Of a stretch of 64,000 nt of DNA, positions 26,934 to 36,679 are shown one piece after another. Source of the stretch: Thiotrichaceae bacterium UBA7357 (lineage in GTDB: Bacteria; Pseudomonadota; Gammaproteobacteria; Eutrophobiales; Eutrophobiaceae); contig DKOR01000037.1 of the NCBI GenBank assembly GCA_002470825.1, forward strand, positions 24,912 to 88,911, read 5' to 3'. Made by a program: the position numbers and the translations under genes. Below the pieces are notes generated by a model that did not search any database, had not been told where the DNA came from, and saw only the letters and a list, made by a program, of their open reading frames with translations. Positions within the stretch are counted from its first letter, which is position 1; the number at the start of each line of letters is the position of its first letter.

Positions 26934-28118
26934 TTATTTTCTCTCAACTGCTAGAGCTACGCCAAGGCCTCCGCCTATGCAAAGCGTAGCTAGACCCTTC
27001 TTAGCATTTCTACGCTTCATTTCATGCAGTAAGCTTACAAGAATTCGACAGCCTGAAGCACCAATTGGATGGCCTAATGATATGGCACCGCCATTCACAT
27101 TAACCTTCGAAGTATCCCAACCAAGTTCACGGTTTACCGTGATTGCCTGAGCAGCGAATGCTTCATTGGACTCTATCAGATCCAGATCTTCAACAGTCCA
27201 ATTTGCTTTTTCTAAACAACGCTTGCTGGCTGGAATAGGACCTGTGCCCATAATTTTCGGATCAACACCAGCGTTTGAATATGCCTTGATTGTAGCCAGA
27301 GGTTCAAGCCCTAGAATCTTAGCTTTACTTTCTGACATAACTAATACTCCTGCTGCACCATCATTCAGACCAGATGCATTTGCAGCTGTAACTGTTCCCT
27401 CTTCATCAAACACTGGCAGCATTTTAGCAAGTCTCTCAACTGTAACATTTGCACGAGGAAATTCATCTTTGTCGAAAATGATTGGCTCACCTTTACGTTG
27501 AGGAATTTTAACAGGAACAATTTCATCATCAAACTTTGCAGAATTTATCGCTGTCTCTGTTTTTAGTTGAGAAGTTGCTGCGAACTCATCTTGTTCTCGT
27601 CGAGAGATTTTGTATTTTTTAGCGATATTTTCTGCTGTGGTGCCCATATGATAGTTGTTAAAAGCATCCCATAAACCATCAATGATCATAGAGTCCTGCA
27701 TTTTCCAGTCGCCCATTTTTGTGCCATTTCTTGATTTTGGAAGTATGTGTGGAGATAAACTCATACTTTCTTGCCCACCAGCAATAATTATATCTGCATC
27801 ACCGCACTTAATTGCTTGTGCTGCTAAATGTACTGTCTTAAGGCCACTACCACATACTTTGTTTATGGTCATACATGGAACCGAATTAGGCAGCCCCCCG
27901 GCGATTGCTGATTGTCGTGCAGGATTTTGACCTACGCCAGAAGTTAATACTTGTCCAAAAATAACTTCATCTACCAGTTTAGGTTTAATCCCAGCACGTT
28001 TAATAAGATCAGATATAACTATTGCACCAAGTGTATGGGCGGGTAAATCTGATAGGGAACCCCCAAAATTACCTATTGCTGTTCGAACGGCTGCTACTAT
28101 GACAACATTATCTCTCAT
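26934..28118 (-). CDS. phaA: acetyl-CoA C-acetyltransferase (beta-ketothiolase)
   Basis: The protein has 394 residues, normal for a biosynthetic thiolase. It condenses two acetyl-CoA into acetoacetyl-CoA, the first step of polyhydroxybutyrate synthesis. The three thiolase signatures are present: the nucleophilic Cys in NKVCGSGLKTVHLAAQAI, the His in NVNGGAISLGHPIGASG, and the second active Cys in GLATLCIGGGLG. The biosynthetic rather than FadA-type assignment comes from the family pattern and adjacent phaR and phasin genes. phaB and phaC are not in the window. A PhaR-like 11/12 site lies at 28196-28207. Confidence 0.88.
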   Translation of the reverse strand: MRDNVVIVAAVRTAIGNFGGSLSDLPAHTLGAIVISDLIKRAGIKPKLVDEVIFGQVLTSGVGQNPARQSAIAGGLPNSVPCMTINKVCGSGLKTVHLAAQAIKCGDADIIIAGGQESMSLSPHILPKSRNGTKMGDWKMQDSMIIDGLWDAFNNYHMGTTAENIAKKYKISRREQDEFAATSQLKTETAINSAKFDDEIVPVKIPQRKGEPIIFDKDEFPRANVTVERLAKMLPVFDEEGTVTAANASGLNDGAAGVLVMSESKAKILGLEPLATIKAYSNAGVDPKIMGTGPIPASKRCLEKANWTVEDLDLIESNEAFAAQAITVNRELGWDTSKVNVNGGAISLGHPIGASGCRILVSLLHEMKRRNAKKGLATLCIGGGLGVALAVERK

Positions 28119-28433
28119 ACTTTTTCCCTATTAAAAATCAAAATACGCGTCTGTATTCTGTTTCATGTAAAGTGACAGCAAACTGACCTATAATATGATG
28201 CAATGCAATAAAGATTTAAATCGTAACAGAAAGGAGTAAGATTTGTCGAGCAGGAGATATTTTTCATTTATAGCTTGTATATTCTCTACTTAAATCATGG
28301 CTTCGAGACTAAATTGTTCATTTAGATTTAATTATTCAGAGAACACAATATCATTTATCGGTTTTAATTTGCTGAGGTCAATTACCTACATTTATTGCAG
28401 CCGTCTGAAAATATCATTATTTATTATTGAGTT
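28119..28433. other. 315-bp gap between lpd and phaA
   Basis: This gap lies downstream of lpd and upstream of phaA, both on the minus strand. It should hold the phaA promoter. A PhaR-like site (minus-strand TGCATTGCATCA, 28207-28196, 11/12) lies 78 bp upstream of phaA. Its plus-strand core TGCAATGCAATAA is the same 13-mer found on the minus strand of the phasin operator region. On the plus strand a strong AAGGAG (28231-28236) precedes a 16-codon TTG frame (28243-28293), noted separately. No hairpin with a T tract was found after lpd. Confidence 0.4.
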
Positions 28434-29858
28434 TTATAGATGAATAGTTCTATTATCAACAGCTAATGCGGCTTCATGCATTGCCTCAGATAGAGTTGGA
28501 TGAGCATGGATGGTTCTTGCTAGATCTTCGGTGCAACCATCAAACTCCATAGTCACGACTGCTTCTGCGATTAATTCCGAAGCACTTGGACCAAAAATAT
28601 GAACTCCTAGTATACGATCTGTTTTTGCGTCCCCTAGTATTTTGACAAAACCATTTGTTTCACCCATAGTTTTTGCACGGCCAGTTGCCATGAATGGAAA
28701 ACTTCCCGTACGATATTCGATTCCACCACTTTTTAATTGTTCTTCTGTTTTACCAACCCAGGCAATTTCAGGCCAGGTATAGATCACCCAAGGAATCTTT
28801 TCATAATTTATATAACCTGGTTTGCCAGAAATACGTTCGGCAATTGCAACTCCTTCTTCTGACGCCTTATGAGCCAACATAGGACCTCTAACAACATCAC
28901 CAATTGCATAAATATTTTCCAGACTGGTATTGCAATGGTCATCAACAATGATGAAACCGCGTTGGTCTAGTTCCAGACCGCATTCATCAGCACCTAAGCC
29001 AGCTGTGTTGGGTGATCTACCTACCGCGACGATGAGTTTGTCTACAGTGATTTGTTGTTTACCATTTACGTCATCATAATTAATAGTTACTTCTCGATTA
29101 TTACTTCCAGACCCTGTTACTTTGGCACCAAGACGAATATCAAGTCCTTGCTCACGCAATGACTTCTCAGCTTCTTTTGCAACTTGAGGATCAACCAGAG
29201 ATAGAAAATTAGGCAAGGCTTCAAGAACAATGACTTCGGAACCAAGTCGATTCCATACGCTTCCAAGTTCAAGACCAATGACACCTGCTCCTATAACACC
29301 GAGACGGCGTGGGACTTCATTAAACTTAAGTGCACCAGTTGAATCGACAATTAATTTATCATCAATACTTGCTGAAGGAATTTTTGTTGGTACAGACCCT
29401 GTCGCGATGATGATATGGTTAGCTAACACGACTGTCTTCTCATCGTGCGCTTCATTTGTTGGTGATATCTCGATTTTTTTATTACCAATTATTTTTGCTT
29501 GTCCGCGTAACCAGTCAATTTTATTTTTTTTAAATAAACCACTAATGCCTTGAGTCAATGTTTTTATAATTTTGGTCTTACGCGACACCATTTTATTGAC
29601 ATCCATAGATACACCTGTGACGTTTATGCCATGAACGTTTGACTGATGTTTGATATGGTCAAAATGATGTGATGAATCGAGTAATGCCTTTGACGGTACA
29701 CATCCTACATTTAGACAAGTTCCACCAAGTACAGGTTTTCCTTCATCATTAATCCAACTTTCAACGCAAGCAGTATTCAATCCTAATTGAGCGCAGCGAA
29801 TAGCTGTCACGTAACCTCCTGGACCTGCACCAATAACAACAACATCATATTTTTTCAT
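28434..29858 (-). CDS. lpdA: dihydrolipoyl dehydrogenase (E3)
   Basis: The protein has 474 residues. This FAD enzyme reoxidises dihydrolipoamide on SucB, passing electrons to NAD+. The FAD motif VVVIGAGPGGYVTAIRCAQLG is at the N-terminus, the redox disulfide is CLNVGCVPSKALL, the NAD-binding motif is GVIGAGVIGLELGSVW, and the C-terminal base is in HAHPTLSEAMHEAAL. It is the third gene of the sucA-sucB-lpd operon, 26 nt after sucB. It may also serve pyruvate dehydrogenase if that lacks its own E3. Confidence 0.96.
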   Translation of the reverse strand: MKKYDVVVIGAGPGGYVTAIRCAQLGLNTACVESWINDEGKPVLGGTCLNVGCVPSKALLDSSHHFDHIKHQSNVHGINVTGVSMDVNKMVSRKTKIIKTLTQGISGLFKKNKIDWLRGQAKIIGNKKIEISPTNEAHDEKTVVLANHIIIATGSVPTKIPSASIDDKLIVDSTGALKFNEVPRRLGVIGAGVIGLELGSVWNRLGSEVIVLEALPNFLSLVDPQVAKEAEKSLREQGLDIRLGAKVTGSGSNNREVTINYDDVNGKQQITVDKLIVAVGRSPNTAGLGADECGLELDQRGFIIVDDHCNTSLENIYAIGDVVRGPMLAHKASEEGVAIAERISGKPGYINYEKIPWVIYTWPEIAWVGKTEEQLKSGGIEYRTGSFPFMATGRAKTMGETNGFVKILGDAKTDRILGVHIFGPSASELIAEAVVTMEFDGCTEDLARTIHAHPTLSEAMHEAALAVDNRTIHL

Positions 29859-29884
29859 ATTACTTAAGCCTCAAGTTTATATCA

Positions 29885-31126
29885 CTATAATTGTAGTAGA
29901 AGACGAGCTGGATCTTCTAATTGTTGTTTTATGGATACCAAAAATTGAACAGCTTCACGACCATCGATGATCCTATGATCATATGACAATGCAAGGTTCA
30001 TAATCGGACGAATAACAACTTCACCATTTTCTGCGACAGGACGATCTTTAATCGCATGCATACCCAATATCGCACTTTGCGGGGGATTTATAATCGGAGT
30101 AGATAAAAGTGACCCAAACGTACCACCGTTAGTAATAGTAAATGTACCACCGGTCAAATCATCCATAGTTAATTTTCCGTTTCTTGCTTTTTCACCAAAG
30201 CTTCTTATTTGAGATTCAATATTAGCAAGCGATAAGGAATCAGCATCACGAACAACAGGTACGACAAGACCTTTTGGAGAACTGACTGCAATACCAATAT
30301 CGAAGTAACCATGGTAAACAATATTGTCACCATCTACCGATGCGTTAATGACCGGAAATTTTTTCAACGCTTCTATTCCAGCTCGAGTAAAGAAAGACAT
30401 AAAACCAAGTTTAGTACTGTGTATTTTTTCAAATTCATCCTTATAACGATTGCGAATATCCATAATTGGTTGCATATTAACTTCATTGAAAGTGGTGAGA
30501 ATAGCGCTTTCATGTTGCGCGTCCAACAGTCTCTCTGCAACACGTTTACGTAATCTAGTCATAGGTACTTTTTCTTCAGGCCTATCACCAATACTACTCA
30601 TTAATACTGGAACCTCTACTGTTACGGAAGGAGTACTTATTGATTCAGGTTGAGATGCTGTTTGACTTTCCTCAATATGTCTCAAAACATCTTCCTTCGT
30701 AATCCTGTCGGTATTTGTGGCAATTTCCAATATATTCAGTTTGTGTTCTTTTACCATGTTACGAACGGCGGGACTTAGTTTTGGTAAATCGGTTTCAGAA
30801 ACCTCCGTAGTTTTTGTATCCATTTCGGGCAAAGATTGTTGCGTTGGTTCTGTTATAGGTGGTGCTGATTTAGAAATATCACTTTTAGCTTTTGTATCAA
30901 TACGAGCAATAACTTCATCGCTACCTACAGTTTCACCATCACCTCGTAAAATTTCAGAAATGACACCATCATTTAAAGCAGCTACTTCGAGAGTCACTTT
31001 ATCGGTTTCAATATCTATAAGGTTGTCTCCACGATTAACCTGCTCGCCGACACGTTTTTGCCAACTTAATAGTGTTGCTTCGGCGACAGACTCTGCTAAT
31101 ACAGGTACTTTGATATCAACTAACAC
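29885..31126 (-). CDS. sucB: 2-oxoglutarate dehydrogenase E2, dihydrolipoyl succinyltransferase
   Basis: The protein has 413 residues. A single N-terminal lipoyl domain carries the lipoylated Lys in IETDKVTLEVAAL. A linker rich in Thr, Ser and Pro leads to the peripheral-subunit-binding domain (LSPAVRNMVKEHKLN), then a second linker and the catalytic core ending in SYDHRIIDGREAVQFLV with the HxxxDG active site. It transfers succinyl from lipoamide to CoA and forms the core of the complex. It starts 15 nt after the sucA stop. Confidence 0.96.
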   Translation of the reverse strand: MLVDIKVPVLAESVAEATLLSWQKRVGEQVNRGDNLIDIETDKVTLEVAALNDGVISEILRGDGETVGSDEVIARIDTKAKSDISKSAPPITEPTQQSLPEMDTKTTEVSETDLPKLSPAVRNMVKEHKLNILEIATNTDRITKEDVLRHIEESQTASQPESISTPSVTVEVPVLMSSIGDRPEEKVPMTRLRKRVAERLLDAQHESAILTTFNEVNMQPIMDIRNRYKDEFEKIHSTKLGFMSFFTRAGIEALKKFPVINASVDGDNIVYHGYFDIGIAVSSPKGLVVPVVRDADSLSLANIESQIRSFGEKARNGKLTMDDLTGGTFTITNGGTFGSLLSTPIINPPQSAILGMHAIKDRPVAENGEVVIRPIMNLALSYDHRIIDGREAVQFLVSIKQQLEDPARLLLQL

Positions 31127-31141
31127 GATTTTCTCCTTGGT

Positions 31142-34003
31142 TTATCTACGTAATACTGCGTTAACTTGTTTATGTGTTGTTACTTCTAACTTATCGATTT
31201 GTAAAGCATCGGATACTAATTCTTTTTGTTGAGCAAGATGAATAGACATTAAACCGGTGGCCGGGGAGGCTGAGTAGAAACGACCTGCATAGCCAAAGGC
31301 ATGTTGATCTTTTAAACAACCAATCATTGTTCCTCTGGATTGCATATAGGACCAACTTCCCTGGTTCTTGGGTTCTTCTTGTACCCAAACGACTTCTTTT
31401 AAATTTGGGTATTGACTTATCAGAGTTCTTACTTCTTCTCTGGGAAATGGATAAAGCTGTTCCATACGAGCAATAGCAATATTGTTAAGGTTTTTTTCAC
31501 GGCGTTGTTCTAATAAGTCAAAATAAACTTTTCCGCTACACATAAGTAAGCGTGTTACTTGGGTCTTATTTAGGTCATCAATCTCGTCAATCACTGTTTT
31601 AAATTTTCCGTTGACCAAATCGTCTACTGGCGAAGCAGATGTCTTTCTTCTCAATAAGCTCTTCGGACTCATTACGATTAATGGTTTCCGATAAGGGCGT
31701 AACATTTGTCTTCGCAGCATATGAAACATTTGTGCTGGTGTGCTAGGAAAACAGACCTGCATATTTTGTTCTGCGCAAAGTTGTAGAAAACGTTCAAGCC
31801 TTGCTGATGAATGCTCCGGACCTTGACCATCATAACTATGAGGTAAGAATACTGTCAATCCACAAAAGCGTTCCCATTTAGCTTCACAGGAACTGATGAA
31901 TTGATCGAATACAACCTGTGCACCATTGGCAAAATCACCAAATTGAGCTTCCCACAAGACTAATGCGTTCGGTTCAGCACTACTATAACCATATTCATAA
32001 GCAAGGACAGCCTCTTCTGAGAGTGTCGAATTAATGACTAGAAAGTTTGGTTGACCATCTTTAATATGTTGCAGAGGTAAGTGTGTTTGACCATCTTTCA
32101 TATTATGCACAATGGCATGCCGATGAAAGAAAGTCCCACGACCACTATCTTGACCTGATATACGAACAGGATAACCATCATCAATTAATGCCGCATAAGC
32201 CATAGTCTCAGCAAAGCCCCAATCCATAAGCATTTCGCCAGCACCCATTTTTTTACGAGAGATTATAATTTTATCGACTGCCGAGCTTAATTCGAAATCA
32301 TCAGGAATATTCGTAATTGACGCTGTTAAGTTTTCAACATCATCTTTTGTGATAGACGTATCTATATTCTCAGTCCATTCGGTACCAATAAATCGCGTAA
32401 AGTTGAGTAAATATTTTGGATTTGCATGTTCAGTATGAGTGCCTGCGACACCTTCATTACTTTCTAGCGAATCAATGTAATTTTTAGCAATAGCATCGGT
32501 TTCTTCTTGAGTAACGACACCTTCCGAAATTAATTTTTCTGTGTATAACTTACGTACGCTCGGATGTCGTCGAATATGCTGATACATAATCGGTTGTGTA
32601 GACATAGGTTCATCAGCTTCACTATGACCATGCTTACGGTAACAAACCATATCTATAACGACATCTTTATTAAACTCCATTCTATAGTCAAGTGCGAGTT
32701 TGGTGACAAATATGACGGCTTCTGGATCATCACCATTCACATGAAAAATCGGTGCCTGAACCATCTTAGCGACATCAGTACAATATAATGATGAGCGCGA
32801 ATCTAATGGGTCACTGGTAGTAAAACCTATTTGGTTGTTGATAATAATATGTACGGTCCCGCCAGTAGAGTAACCGCGGGTCTGTGAAAGATTAAAGGTT
32901 TCCATTATTACGCCTTGACCTGCAAAGGCAGCATCTCCATGTATCAAAATAGGTAATACTTGATTATGAAGATGATCATTACGTCTATCTTGTCTGGCTC
33001 GGACGGAACCTTCGACCACGGGATTGATGATTTCCAAATGTGAAGGATTGAATGATAGTGTTAAATGGACACTGCCACCGGGTGTACTAATATCTGATGA
33101 GTAGCCCATATGATATTTCACATCACCTGAACCTTTAATAGTATCAATAGTTTTACCTTCGAACTCATCAAATAATTCACTTGGCCTTTTACCAATAGTA
33201 TTGACTAGTACGTTGAGACGGCCACGATGTGCCATACCAATCACCATTTCTTCTATGTGTTGTGCGCCACCTGACTGAATAATTTCGTCTAATAGTGGAA
33301 TGAGTGATTCGCCTCCTTCTATTGAGAATCGTTTCTGACCAACATATTTTGTGTGTAAATATTCTTCTAGTGCATTTGCACCAATAATACGATCTAGAAT
33401 GCGTAATCGCTGTTCTTTATCGAAATTCGATGTCGCAAGTGGTTCTTCAAGACGTTTTTGTATCCAACGTTTTTGTTCAGTTTCATTGATGTGCATGTAT
33501 TCAGCACCAATTGATTCACAATATGTTGTTTTAATGATGTGGACTATTTCACGCAGTGAAATTTCAGTAGCAGCGAAGAGTGAGCCTGTATTGAAAGTCT
33601 TGTCCATATCTTCTTCAGTGAGTCCATGAAAAGCTGGATCAAGCTCAGGAATATCAGGTCTTTGGTACTGCTTTAGTGGGTCAAGATTACTCTGACGATG
33701 ACCATTAAATCGATGTGCGTTGATCAGTTGTAAGACAGCAGTTTGTTTTTTGTACGAAGCAGTGTCCGCTGTTGATGCTTGCTTTTGAGAACTCTGACGA
33801 GAGGTTAATAGAGTATTGAAAAAAGCTTGTTGTATTGGATTGTGAGCAACATCATTACCTTTTTCACTATTTTGCAGAGAATCAAAATAAATACGCCACT
33901 CAAGCTCGATACTCTCAGGATTGTTTAGATAAACTTCATATAAATCTTCCACAAACCAGGCATTCCCACTGTATAAACATGAGGGTATTGTATTTTTCAT
34001 CAT
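31142..34003 (-). CDS. sucA: 2-oxoglutarate dehydrogenase E1 component
   Basis: The protein has 953 residues, slightly longer than Escherichia coli SucA. It is the thiamine-diphosphate enzyme that decarboxylates 2-oxoglutarate and succinylates the lipoyl group of SucB. The N-terminal SucB-binding segment is visible (NAWFVEDLYEVYLNNPESI). E1 motifs include GMAHRGRLNVLVN, ILIHGDAAFAGQGVIMETFN (ThDP/Mg2+), HVNGDDPEAV and PHSYDGQGPEHSSARLERFL. The start MMKNT gives two adjacent Met options. It is divergent from gltA with a 311-bp shared control region. Confidence 0.97.
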   Translation of the reverse strand: MMKNTIPSCLYSGNAWFVEDLYEVYLNNPESIELEWRIYFDSLQNSEKGNDVAHNPIQQAFFNTLLTSRQSSQKQASTADTASYKKQTAVLQLINAHRFNGHRQSNLDPLKQYQRPDIPELDPAFHGLTEEDMDKTFNTGSLFAATEISLREIVHIIKTTYCESIGAEYMHINETEQKRWIQKRLEEPLATSNFDKEQRLRILDRIIGANALEEYLHTKYVGQKRFSIEGGESLIPLLDEIIQSGGAQHIEEMVIGMAHRGRLNVLVNTIGKRPSELFDEFEGKTIDTIKGSGDVKYHMGYSSDISTPGGSVHLTLSFNPSHLEIINPVVEGSVRARQDRRNDHLHNQVLPILIHGDAAFAGQGVIMETFNLSQTRGYSTGGTVHIIINNQIGFTTSDPLDSRSSLYCTDVAKMVQAPIFHVNGDDPEAVIFVTKLALDYRMEFNKDVVIDMVCYRKHGHSEADEPMSTQPIMYQHIRRHPSVRKLYTEKLISEGVVTQEETDAIAKNYIDSLESNEGVAGTHTEHANPKYLLNFTRFIGTEWTENIDTSITKDDVENLTASITNIPDDFELSSAVDKIIISRKKMGAGEMLMDWGFAETMAYAALIDDGYPVRISGQDSGRGTFFHRHAIVHNMKDGQTHLPLQHIKDGQPNFLVINSTLSEEAVLAYEYGYSSAEPNALVLWEAQFGDFANGAQVVFDQFISSCEAKWERFCGLTVFLPHSYDGQGPEHSSARLERFLQLCAEQNMQVCFPSTPAQMFHMLRRQMLRPYRKPLIVMSPKSLLRRKTSASPVDDLVNGKFKTVIDEIDDLNKTQVTRLLMCSGKVYFDLLEQRREKNLNNIAIARMEQLYPFPREEVRTLISQYPNLKEVVWVQEEPKNQGSWSYMQSRGTMIGCLKDQHAFGYAGRFYSASPATGLMSIHLAQQKELVSDALQIDKLEVTTHKQVNAVLRR

Positions 34004-34314
34004 TTATTCCTTAAAAATTCTTATTATATTTCGCTCTGAGTCAAAGTGATGTTTACGCAAAAAGACTTTAGAACTACTGCGTCTTATCTCAATTCGTATA
34101 ATTAAAGTAGATATCACGTCTAACTATAAGATTTCCTGAATATAATTCCCGTAATCTTAAACTATTTTTTCAATAAACGAGCACAATATTCATGCATAAA
34201 TTGCCCCGCAATATTACAACTGATCTTGCTGCAATGCCATAAACGCCTGTATGCTTATCCGAATTTTTTTATTCATCATCAAAAATAATGAGAAATAGCT
34301 AAGGGAGAAGTTTA
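34004..34314. promoter_or_regulatory. divergent control region sucA / gltA
   Basis: This 311-bp region separates sucA (-) from gltA (+), so both promoters must be here. For gltA a possible sigma-70 promoter is TTGCTG (34226-34231), 18 nt, TATGCT (34250-34255), of modest quality. Overlapping its -35 is a minus-strand PhaR-like site (GGCATTGCAGCA, 34238-34227, 11/12), weak evidence on its own. AAGGGAG at 34301-34307 is a strong ribosome-binding site for gltA. No gene is apparent. Confidence 0.4.
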
Positions 34315-35610
34315 ATGGCTGATACGGTCACTATCACTGATAATCGCACTGGAAAAAAGGTGGAATGCCCTATCCTGACCGGGGTTTATGGTGCGCCAGT
34401 AATTGATACGAAAACGCTCTATAAAGAACTTGAAGTGTTTACTTTTGATCCGGGTTTTACAACTACGGCTGCATGTAAAAGTGCGATAACATATTTGGAC
34501 GGAGAAAAAGGTATCTTGCTTCATCGCGGGTACTCAATTGAAGAACTTGCAAAGAATAGTTCTTATCTCGAAGTTTGTTACTTATTACTTTATGGAGAGC
34601 TTCCAACTGAAGATCAATTTGGTACTTTTCGTGGGCATTTGAATAAACGTAATATGGTCCATGAGCATCTTGAACGTTTTTACACGGGTTACCTTTATGA
34701 TGCGCATCCAATGTCTATGTTGATTGGTGTGACGGGCGCATTATCATCTTATTATCATGAAGCGATGGATATACATGATCCTCTTGACCGTGAATTAACT
34801 GCAATTCGTGTTATTGCGAAGATGCCAATATTAGCTGCTCATTGCTACAAACATTCCGTTGGGCATCCTTTTGTTTATTCTAGAGATGATCTAGGTTACG
34901 TCGAGAATTTCTTAAATATGATGTTTTCAGTGCCTATGCGTGAATATACTCCGAATTCTACTGCGGTTAAGGCACTTAATTTAATGCTAATTTTGCATGC
35001 AGATCATGAGCAAAACGCATCAACTTCGACTGTGCGTTTGGCGGGTAGTGCCGAGGCTAATCCTTTTGCTTGCATTGCAGCAGGTATTGTTACGCTTTGG
35101 GGAAGTGCCCATGGAGGTGCAAACGAAGCCGTTCTAAAAATGTTGGCTGAAATTGGAACTGCCGATAATATTCCAAAGTTTATCGCTCGTGCGAAAGATA
35201 AAAATGATAATTTTAAATTAATGGGTTTTGGACATCGTGTTTATAAAAACCATGACCCACGTGCGACAATTATTCGTCAGGTTTGTCATGATTTACTAGA
35301 AGAAATAGATACTGTTGATCAACCAACATTTGAAATTGCGATGGCGCTTGAAGAGATTGCTTTAAAGGATGAATATTTCATCGGACGTAAGCTTTATCCA
35401 AACGTTGATTTTTATTCAGGCATAATTTTGAAGGCATTAGGAATTCCAACTTCCATGTACACGGTTATGTTTGCCTTGGCGCGATCTGTAGGTTGGATTG
35501 CACAATGGTTGGAAATGATGGAAGACTCTGATTTTAAAATTGGCCGTCCACGACAATTGTATGTGGGTAAAGAAAGACGCGATTATGTATCTATAGATAA
35601 ACGCAAATAG
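34315..35610 (+). CDS. gltA: citrate synthase
   Basis: The protein has 431 residues, the size of the hexameric, NADH-sensitive type of Gram-negative bacteria. It condenses acetyl-CoA with oxaloacetate. The catalytic His regions are LWGSAHGGANEAVLKM and GFGHRVYKNHDPRA, and the catalytic Asp is in PNVDFYSGIILKALG. The N-terminal small beta domain (MADTVTITDNRTGKKVECP) is the part absent from the short dimeric type. It is followed 44 nt later by mdh, so oxaloacetate production and consumption are co-encoded. Confidence 0.97.
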   Translation: MADTVTITDNRTGKKVECPILTGVYGAPVIDTKTLYKELEVFTFDPGFTTTAACKSAITYLDGEKGILLHRGYSIEELAKNSSYLEVCYLLLYGELPTEDQFGTFRGHLNKRNMVHEHLERFYTGYLYDAHPMSMLIGVTGALSSYYHEAMDIHDPLDRELTAIRVIAKMPILAAHCYKHSVGHPFVYSRDDLGYVENFLNMMFSVPMREYTPNSTAVKALNLMLILHADHEQNASTSTVRLAGSAEANPFACIAAGIVTLWGSAHGGANEAVLKMLAEIGTADNIPKFIARAKDKNDNFKLMGFGHRVYKNHDPRATIIRQVCHDLLEEIDTVDQPTFEIAMALEEIALKDEYFIGRKLYPNVDFYSGIILKALGIPTSMYTVMFALARSVGWIAQWLEMMEDSDFKIGRPRQLYVGKERRDYVSIDKRK

Positions 35611-35654
35611 TCTATTCAAATTAAATAATAAAGATTCAAAGGAGAATTAAAAGA

Positions 35655-36632
35655 ATGAAACCCCCCGTTCGTGTCGCAGTCACAGGTGCTGCTGGTCAAA
35701 TTGGCTATTCATTGTTGTTCCGAATTGCTTCCGGGCAAATGCTCGGACCGGACCAACCTGTCATTTTGCAACTTTTGGAAGTTACTCCTGCCATGAAGGC
35801 TTTAGAAGGGGTGGTGATGGAGATTGATGACTGTGCATTTCCCCTCTCAGCTGGCTTTGTTTTGGCAGATGATGCTAATACGGCATTTAAAGAAGTCGAT
35901 TATGCTTTGTTAGTGGGAGCTAAACCGCGTGGCCCGGGTATGGAGCGTAGTGACTTACTAGAAGCAAATGGTGGCATTTTTAAAGTTCAAGGACAGGCAT
36001 TAAATGCAAATGCTAGTCGTGATGTAAAAGTATTAGTTGTTGGCAATCCAGCTAATACAAATGCGCATACAGCAAAATTAAGCGCGCCTGATTTAAAGTC
36101 ACGTAACTTTACTGCGATGACTCGTCTTGATCATAACCGTGCACTAGCTCAATTAGCTGTAAATACGAAATCACAAGTAAGTGATATTAAAAAGATGACG
36201 ATTTGGGGTAATCATTCGACGACGCAATATCCTGATATTTCTAATGCAACGGTCGCAGGAAAATTAGCTAAAAATATGGTCGATTTTGATTGGTATAAAG
36301 GCCAATATATTCCTCGTGTTGCAAAACGCGGAGCAGAAATTATTGATGCCAGAGGAGCATCTAGTGCCGCATCAGCAGCCAATGGTGCTGTTGATCATAT
36401 TCGCGATTGGGTTCTAGGTACCGCTGAAGATAATTGGGTCAGTATGGGCGTTCCAAGTGATGGTAGTTATGGTATTCCAGAAGGTTTAGTTTATTCTTTT
36501 CCTGTGACTTGTAATAATGGTGATTATTCAATCGTTCAGGGTCTTGAAATCGATGAATTTAGTCAATTAATGATGGATGCCACACAAAAAGAATTGGAGG
36601 AAGAAAGAGATGCGGTAGCAAGGATACTCTGA
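35655..36632 (+). CDS. mdh: malate dehydrogenase
   Basis: The protein has 325 residues and starts MKPPVRVAVTGAAGQIGYSL, with the Rossmann NAD motif. The catalytic His is in IWGNHSTTQYPDI, substrate Arg residues lie in GAKPRGPGMERSDLL and TRLDHNRALAQLA, and the NAD contact VVGNPANTNA is present. The sequence is of the cytosolic-type (TIGR01759-like) MDH found in Burkholderia and others, not the Escherichia coli type. It reversibly oxidises malate to oxaloacetate. A good ribosome-binding site (AAAGGAG) precedes the ATG. Confidence 0.96.
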   Translation: MKPPVRVAVTGAAGQIGYSLLFRIASGQMLGPDQPVILQLLEVTPAMKALEGVVMEIDDCAFPLSAGFVLADDANTAFKEVDYALLVGAKPRGPGMERSDLLEANGGIFKVQGQALNANASRDVKVLVVGNPANTNAHTAKLSAPDLKSRNFTAMTRLDHNRALAQLAVNTKSQVSDIKKMTIWGNHSTTQYPDISNATVAGKLAKNMVDFDWYKGQYIPRVAKRGAEIIDARGASSAASAANGAVDHIRDWVLGTAEDNWVSMGVPSDGSYGIPEGLVYSFPVTCNNGDYSIVQGLEIDEFSQLMMDATQKELEEERDAVARIL

Positions 36633-36679
36633 AATAGTATTTGTCTGTCTAGAAAATAAGGCTGCTGAGTGACCTTTTA

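Noticed and set aside
36633..36679. Hairpin between mdh and the HAD gene as terminator
   Set aside because: The stem AATAAGG with CCTTTTATT needs a two-base bulge and is all weak pairs.
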